This document shows, one piece after another, positions 7,123 to 10,955 of a stretch of DNA of 10,955 nt. Made by a program: the position numbers and the translations under genes. The notes below the pieces were generated by a model. The model had not been told where the DNA came from. It did not search any database and saw only the letters and a program-made list of their open reading frames with translations. Every line of letters starts with the position of its first letter. Position 1 is the stretch's first letter. Source of the stretch: an uncultured Clostridia bacterium (GTDB lineage: Bacteria; Bacillota; Clostridia; Christensenellales; Aristaeellaceae); the NCBI GenBank assembly GCA_904420265.1, contig CAJFUU010000313.1:1-10955 (forward strand), given 5' to 3'.

Positions 7123-7641
7123 TTGCCTGGCAGGCAGACGATGCCGGTAAAGGATGCGGCGCGCCTCGCGCAAAAGCTCGCGGATGAATTACAGCTGGAA
7201 TTGGTGGATGTGGAGCTGGTCAAGGAACCGACCGGCCGCTTTTTGCGCTTTTACGTGGATACGGGCGAGGGCGTCAGCGTTGACGAACTGGAAAACTTCC
7301 ACCGCCGGCTTTTACCGCTGGTAGAGCGCGTGGACTATGATTATATGGAAGTTTCTTCTCCGGGCGCAGACCGGCCGCTGAAGACCGAGCGCGATTTTGA
7401 ACGCGCCAAGGGCGTGCGTGTGGAATTGAATACCTATCGGGCCGTGGAAGGCGCCAAGCACTTTGCCGGCGAACTTGTGGGCCTGGTGGATGAAAAAATC
7501 GTCCTGTTGTTGGACGATGGGCGCGAAATGGCTTTCCCCCGCCGGGAGGTGGCCGTGGTGCGTCCGCTGATTGAATTTGACGAGAGCGATCTGGATGCGT
7601 TCTTCCCCGAGGGCGAAGGCGCGCCCGGGCAAAACGAATAG
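7123..7641 (+). CDS. rimP: Ribosome maturation factor RimP
   Basis: RimP assists maturation of the 30S ribosomal subunit in the cytoplasm. From TTG 7123 the protein has 172 residues (166 from ATG 7141), close to the family norm of about 150-170. The N-terminal domain shows the family pattern LELVDVELVKEPTGRFLRFY followed by VDTGEGVSVDELENFHRRL. The conserved VSSPGADRPLKTERDF region leads into the C-terminal SH3-like domain with ELVGLVDEKIVLLLDDGRE. The tail is acidic. It is the first gene of the operon, and its TAG (7639-7641) forms part of the AGGAGG that serves nusA. The identification is firm; only the start is open. Confidence 0.95.
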   Translation: MPGRQTMPVKDAARLAQKLADELQLELVDVELVKEPTGRFLRFYVDTGEGVSVDELENFHRRLLPLVERVDYDYMEVSSPGADRPLKTERDFERAKGVRVELNTYRAVEGAKHFAGELVGLVDEKIVLLLDDGREMAFPRREVAVVRPLIEFDESDLDAFFPEGEGAPGQNE

Positions 7642-7653
7642 GAGGAAACGTCC

Positions 7654-8862
7654 ATGGCAATGACAAACGGCGGCATCGACTCTGGCGAGCTCATCCGCGC
7701 GATAAACGATCTTTCCAAGGAGCGGCGTGTCAATAAGGACGTGCTCTTTTCCGCCATTGAGGCGGCGCTGATTTCAGCGTATAAGAAAAACTATGGCAAA
7801 ACCGCCAACGTGCGCGCCTCGATCGACCGCGACAGGGGCGAAATCGAGGTGCTTTCCCGCAAGACGGTGGTGGACGAAGTGACCGATCCCCAGTGCGAAA
7901 TGACGCTTGCCGAGGCCCGCGAGATCGACCGCCGCTATGAAATTGGCGATTTGGTGGAAGTGCCCGTCACCCCGCGCGACTTTGGCCGCATCGCGGCGCA
8001 GACCGCCAAGCAGGTGGTGGTGCAGCACCTGCGCGAAGCCGAGCGCGGCGTGATTTACGACGAATACAGCCAGAAGGAAAACGAAATTCTCACCGCCATT
8101 GTGCAGCGCGTGGAAAATCGCAACGTCTATGTGGAACTGGGCCGCACCGAAGGCGTTATCGAACCCAACCAGCAGATGCCCGGCGAGGAACTTGCCCAGA
8201 ACGACCGCATCAAAGTATACGTCCTGGAAGTTTCGCGCCAGGGGCGCGGGCCGCAAGTGTATGTTTCGCGCACGCACCCGGGGCTGGTCAAACGCCTGTT
8301 TGAACTGGAGGTGCCCGAACTGGTTTCCGGCGTGGTGCAAATCAAGTCCATCGCCCGCGAAGCCGGCTTCCGCACCAAGATGGCCGTGTTTTCTACGGAT
8401 CCGCTCATCGACGCGGTCGGCTCCTGCGTCGGCCCCCGCGGCATCCGCGTGGAAAACGTGGTCAGCGAACTGAAGACCGAGAAAATCGACATCATCAAGT
8501 GGTCGTCCGATCCGGCCGAATACATCGCCAACGCCCTGAACCCCGCGCGCGTCATCAGCGTGTTTACCGCCGACGGGGAAAAGAGCGCCCGCGTAATCGT
8601 GCCGGACAACCAGCTCTCGCTGGCCATCGGCAAGGAGGGGCAAAACGCCCGCCTCGCCGCCAAACTGACGGGCTGGAAAATCGACATCAAGTCTCAGAGC
8701 CAGGTGGAGCAAATGCTCGCCGAAGGCGAACTGGCTATGGAGGGGGATACCATGGCCGACGACGGCTTCGACCTCGACGCCGCCGTGGAGTCTGAAGACC
8801 TTTTGGGCATCGGGGATATCGAGGGGCTGGAAGGCGAAGATGACCTGGGCGGTGACGCCTGA
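7654..8862 (+). CDS. nusA: Transcription termination/antitermination factor NusA
   Basis: NusA binds RNA polymerase and nascent RNA and modulates pausing, termination and antitermination. The 402-residue protein has the RNA-polymerase-binding N-terminal domain (about 1-130), an S1 domain (about 137-206), KH1 with VGPRG at 259-263, and KH2 with IGKEGQNARLAAKLTGW from about 325. The family's usual 'DPxVDPVGACVGPRGxRV' segment appears as DPLIDAVGSCVGPRGIRV, with a few changes. Beyond KH2 is an acidic tail of about 45 residues rich in Asp, Glu and Gly, giving a longer protein than the roughly 370 residues common in Bacillota. ATG 7654 has AGGAGG 7 bases upstream; ATG 7660 is possible but less well placed. 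The TGA overlaps the ylxR ATG by one base. Confidence 0.98.
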   Translation: MAMTNGGIDSGELIRAINDLSKERRVNKDVLFSAIEAALISAYKKNYGKTANVRASIDRDRGEIEVLSRKTVVDEVTDPQCEMTLAEAREIDRRYEIGDLVEVPVTPRDFGRIAAQTAKQVVVQHLREAERGVIYDEYSQKENEILTAIVQRVENRNVYVELGRTEGVIEPNQQMPGEELAQNDRIKVYVLEVSRQGRGPQVYVSRTHPGLVKRLFELEVPELVSGVVQIKSIAREAGFRTKMAVFSTDPLIDAVGSCVGPRGIRVENVVSELKTEKIDIIKWSSDPAEYIANALNPARVISVFTADGEKSARVIVPDNQLSLAIGKEGQNARLAAKLTGWKIDIKSQSQVEQMLAEGELAMEGDTMADDGFDLDAAVESEDLLGIGDIEGLEGEDDLGGDA

Positions 8863-9137
8863 TGCCGCTCAAGCCGAAAAAGATTCCCATGCGCATGTGC
8901 GTGGCCTGCCGCGAAATGCGGCCCAAGGCTGAACTTCTGCGCGTGGTCAAGCCGCAGGACGGCCAGGCGCATATCGACTTTAAGGGCAAGGCCCCGGGCC
9001 GCGGCGCGTATATCTGCCCCAGCGAAGATTGCTTTAAGCGCGCCCGCAAGACCCGCGCCCTGGAGCGCGCGCTGGAAACGTCCATCTCCCCCGAGGTGTT
9101 CGACGCCCTGGAGGAGCAACTGAAGCGCGGTGAATAG
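8862..9137 (+). CDS. ylxR: YlxR/RnpM family RNA-binding protein
   Basis: This small basic protein of 91 residues belongs to the YlxR (DUF448) family, usually encoded between nusA and infB. The family motifs are MRMCVACREMRPKAELLRVV near the N-terminus and GRGAYICPSEDCFKRA in the middle, followed by the ALERAL helix. The Bacillus subtilis homologue is reported to bind and modulate RNase P and has been renamed RnpM. A role in RNase P control here is inferred from homology. The ATG shares its A with the nusA stop, so translation is probably coupled. The gene overlaps the next one by 8 bases. Confidence 0.96.
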   Translation: MPLKPKKIPMRMCVACREMRPKAELLRVVKPQDGQAHIDFKGKAPGRGAYICPSEDCFKRARKTRALERALETSISPEVFDALEEQLKRGE

Positions 9138-9429
9138 GGCGCTGGGCATGCTGGGGCTGTGCGCCCGGGCGCGAAAACTCGCCTGCGGCGCGGAAAGCGC
9201 CGTGAGCGCCGTGCGCGCGGGCAAGGCCTATCTGGCGGTGTTGGACGCCGCCGTAGGGCCAAATACGCGCAAAATGGTGGAAAATGCCTGCCTTCACCAT
9301 GGCGTGCGCCTTTTGCAGGTTGAAAACCTGGGCGGCGCGGTTGGCAGGGAGGGCCGCATGGCCGTGGCCGTGCTTGACAAAGGCATGGCAGGCCGCGTGG
9401 CGGAGTTGTTTGACCGGGAAAATGCTTGA
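9130..9429 (+). CDS. ylxQ: L7Ae/L30e-family RNA-binding protein (YlxQ-like)
   Basis: This 99-residue protein has the L7Ae/L30e/S12e fold pattern. An N-terminal LGLCARARKLACGAESAVSA is followed by a strand-rich YLAVLDAAVGPNTRKMVENA and a C-terminal AVAVLDKGMAGRVAELF. Homologues in Bacillota (YlxQ, YbxF) bind kink-turn RNA; the physiological target in this position of the operon is not established. The start is GTG 9130, preceded by GAAGCG inside ylxR and overlapping its end by 8 bases, which suggests translational coupling. The gap to infB is 41 bases. Confidence 0.92.
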   Translation: MNRALGMLGLCARARKLACGAESAVSAVRAGKAYLAVLDAAVGPNTRKMVENACLHHGVRLLQVENLGGAVGREGRMAVAVLDKGMAGRVAELFDRENA

Positions 9430-9470
9430 CATTTTCCCTGTACACTTACGATCGGGAGGGCATAAACCAA

Positions 9471-10955
9471 ATGACGAAGGTCAGGGTGCAGGACGCGACC
9501 AGAGAACTGAGCGCAAACGCGGGCAAAATGCTCGAGGACGTCTCCCGGCTGCGCAAGCAGTCCCAGGAGGTGCTTAGCGCTCTGCGCAAAATTTCGGACG
9601 ATTTTGTCCGCGAAGAGCGCGAGCGGCAGGAGCGCGAAGCAAAGGAAGCGCTGCACAGGCAATACGAGGCCGCGGCGCAGTTTATGACCGCGTATTCCAG
9701 CGAACAGGCGCCGGAAGTGCCCGCCGAGACGCCCCAGAGCGTCGCGCCGGCCGAAACGCCCGTCGCCGAAGCGCCGGCGCAGCAGGCCCCGGTGCAGGCC
9801 GAGCCGTCCGCGCCAGTGGCGCAAACAGCCGAACCCGAAAGCGCCGCCGCGGCGCAAGCACCAGCACAGACGGCCGAAGAAACCGCGCCCGCAGCCAAGG
9901 AGACGCCTGTCGTTAAGGAAGCTCCCGCGGCCAAGGAGGCGCCTGCGGCCAAACCGGCCGCGCCCAAATTTGTGCCCGGCATCCGCGTGGTGCAAACCAA
10001 GGCCGAAGTGGAGGCCAGCGAAGAGGCGCGCCGCCGTCAGCTTGCGCAACAGCGCCAGCAGCGTCAGGCGCAGCCGCAGCCGCACGCGGGGCCCTATGGC
10101 CGCCCCGCCAATCCCCAGGGGCCGTATGGCCGCCCCGCTAACCCGCAGGGGCCCTATGGCCGTCCCGCCAATCCCCAGGGCCCGTATGGCCGCCCCGCCA
10201 ATCCCCAGGGGCAGGGCGCCTATGGCCGTCCTGCCGCCGCGCAGGGGCCGTATGGCCGCCCCGCCAACCCGCAGGGAGGCTATGGCCGTCCCGCCGCGCC
10301 CGGGCAGAGGCCCGCACCCGGCGGCGCGCGTCCGCAACAGGGCGGCGGCCGTTTTGGCGGCGGCCGCGCCGGCGGCTTTGGGCGCAAAATGCCCGATCTC
10401 GCGCCCTCGGTGGAAAAGGAGCGGGTCAGCAACTATGATCCGAACAAGAAGCAATATGTTCGCCAGAACGATCCCGAGCGCGTGGCCCGCAACCGCCGCC
10501 GCGACGTGAATATCAACGGTGGGCTGGATGACGAAATCGTGCGCGGCAAGCGCAAGAAAAAGCAGCAGGCCGCTGCGCCGCGTCCCGAGCCGGTGAAAAT
10601 CGAAAAGGCCTTTATGACCGCCGAGACCATCACCGTGCGCGATTTGAGCGAGCGCATCGGCAAACCTGCAGGCGAGATCATCAAAAAGCTGATGATGCTG
10701 GGCATCATCGCCACCATCAACAACGAGCTGGACTTTGACACCGCGCAGCTTGTCTGCTCCGAATTCGGTGTAGAGTTGGAAATGAAGCTGGCCGAGACCG
10801 CCGAAGACGCCCTCAAGAACGAGGACGTGGAAGACGCCGAGGAGGATCTCCTCCCCCGTCCGCCGGTGGTCACCATCATGGGCCACGTGGACCACGGCAA
10901 AACCTCGCTGCTGGACTACATCCGCAAGACCCGCGTCACCGCGGGCGAAGCGGGC
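9471..10955 (+). CDS. infB: Translation initiation factor IF-2, N-terminal 495 codons (runs off the window)
   Basis: IF-2 is the GTPase that brings initiator tRNA to the 30S subunit. ATG 9471 has GGGAGGG 10 bases upstream. The frame is open to the last base, with no stop. Residues 1-65 are charged and predicted to be coiled-coil, with many Arg and Glu. A long Ala/Pro/Glu-rich stretch follows, with KEAPAAKEAPAAK near residues 145-160, then tandem GPYGRPANPQ units (207-279), a Gly/Arg-rich segment and a basic stretch RGKRKKKQQ. The IF2_N domain is at about 380-437 (ETITVRDLSERIGKPAGEII). The GTP-binding G1 motif GHVDHGKT lies at 471-478. The remaining GTPase motifs, domain II and the fMet-tRNA-binding C-terminal domain are beyond the window. 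The long disordered region is usual in kind for IF-2 of Clostridia but of unusual composition. Confidence 0.97.
   Translation, partial: MTKVRVQDATRELSANAGKMLEDVSRLRKQSQEVLSALRKISDDFVREERERQEREAKEALHRQYEAAAQFMTAYSSEQAPEVPAETPQSVAPAETPVAEAPAQQAPVQAEPSAPVAQTAEPESAAAAQAPAQTAEETAPAAKETPVVKEAPAAKEAPAAKPAAPKFVPGIRVVQTKAEVEASEEARRRQLAQQRQQRQAQPQPHAGPYGRPANPQGPYGRPANPQGPYGRPANPQGPYGRPANPQGQGAYGRPAAAQGPYGRPANPQGGYGRPAAPGQRPAPGGARPQQGGGRFGGGRAGGFGRKMPDLAPSVEKERVSNYDPNKKQYVRQNDPERVARNRRRDVNINGGLDDEIVRGKRKKKQQAAAPRPEPVKIEKAFMTAETITVRDLSERIGKPAGEIIKKLMMLGIIATINNELDFDTAQLVCSEFGVELEMKLAETAEDALKNEDVEDAEEDLLPRPPVVTIMGHVDHGKTSLLDYIRKTRVTAGEAG
10089..10307 (+). repeat. 30-bp in-frame tandem repeat within infB
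   Basis: Seven consecutive units encode variants of GPYGRPANPQ. Units 1-4 and 6 are exactly 30 bases (10089-10208 and 10245-10274). Unit 5 is 36 bases (GQGAYGRPAAAQ) and unit 7 is 33 (GGYGRPAAPGQ). Most differences among the 30-base units are synonymous (CCC/CCG, AAT/AAC, CGC/CGT), indicating amplification at DNA level followed by selection to keep the peptide. Confidence 0.95.

Noticed and set aside
7774..8712. A 312-codon open frame antisense to nusA
   Set aside because: The His/Asp/Phe-rich composition is that of the reverse complement of NusA codons, and no ribosome binding site or domain is visible.
10089..10307. CRISPR-like array
   Set aside because: The 30-bp units are directly contiguous, without spacers, and encode an in-frame peptide repeat inside infB.
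9294..10895. A 533-codon open frame on the minus strand, antisense to infB
   Set aside because: It is the shadow of a GC-rich, low-complexity gene: its Gly/Ala/Arg/Leu-rich product mirrors the infB repeats, it shows no family pattern, and the + frame is clearly IF-2.
1..10955. Mobile element or phage origin of the island
   Set aside because: No transposase, integrase, terminal inverted repeats, target duplications, tRNA attachment site or phage gene is visible.

Overview
The window looks like a chromosomal segment of a moderately GC-rich Bacillota bacterium, probably of the class Clostridia. The right third carries the gene order rimP - nusA - ylxR - L7Ae-like - infB, all on the + strand with short spacings or overlaps. 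This is the conserved translation/transcription operon of that phylum. The taxonomic call below phylum is inference; no rRNA or other marker is present.

Left and middle part (1-6703): a carbohydrate-catabolism island in which most genes are broken. A serine hydrolase of the beta-lactamase-related family (1-1120, +) has two apparent frameshifts. On the minus strand, reading leftwards from 3722, come the N-terminal DNA-binding part of a ROK-type repressor, a sugar substrate-binding protein and an RbsC-type permease, ending at a good terminator (1313-1348). The repressor is cut off and fused out of frame to the start of the binding protein. The binding protein has one frameshift. The permease has one frameshift and two in-frame stop codons. 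No ATPase gene is present. Further right, an intact SDR dehydrogenase (3822-4601, -) follows the C-terminal part of a Gfo/Idh/MocA oxidoreductase (4619-5125, -). That remnant abuts, head to head, a TIM-barrel sugar isomerase/epimerase that has also lost its N-terminus (5121-5900, +), followed by a second intact SDR (5936-6703, +) and a terminator (6801-6844). The simplest reading is that a divergent pair of catabolic operons lost its central promoter region in a deletion.

Right part (7007-10955): a near-consensus promoter (7007-7035) and a short leader with a hairpin drive rimP, which probably starts at TTG 7123. It is followed by nusA, ylxR, an L7Ae-family gene and the 5' 495 codons of infB, which runs off the window. 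All are intact. infB encodes a long low-complexity N-terminal region that includes a roughly 30-bp tandem repeat.

How it fits together: the left part was probably a regulated system for import and oxidation/isomerisation of a sugar, polyol or sugar acid (ROK regulator, binding-protein transporter, Gfo/Idh oxidoreductase, two SDRs, isomerase). It now appears to be decaying, while the adjacent housekeeping operon is untouched. I see no CRISPR array, transposase, phage gene, tRNA or rRNA. I did not find a convincing new system; the main interest is the pattern of gene decay and its two deletion junctions. A poor assembly could mimic part of this pattern, and that must be excluded first.
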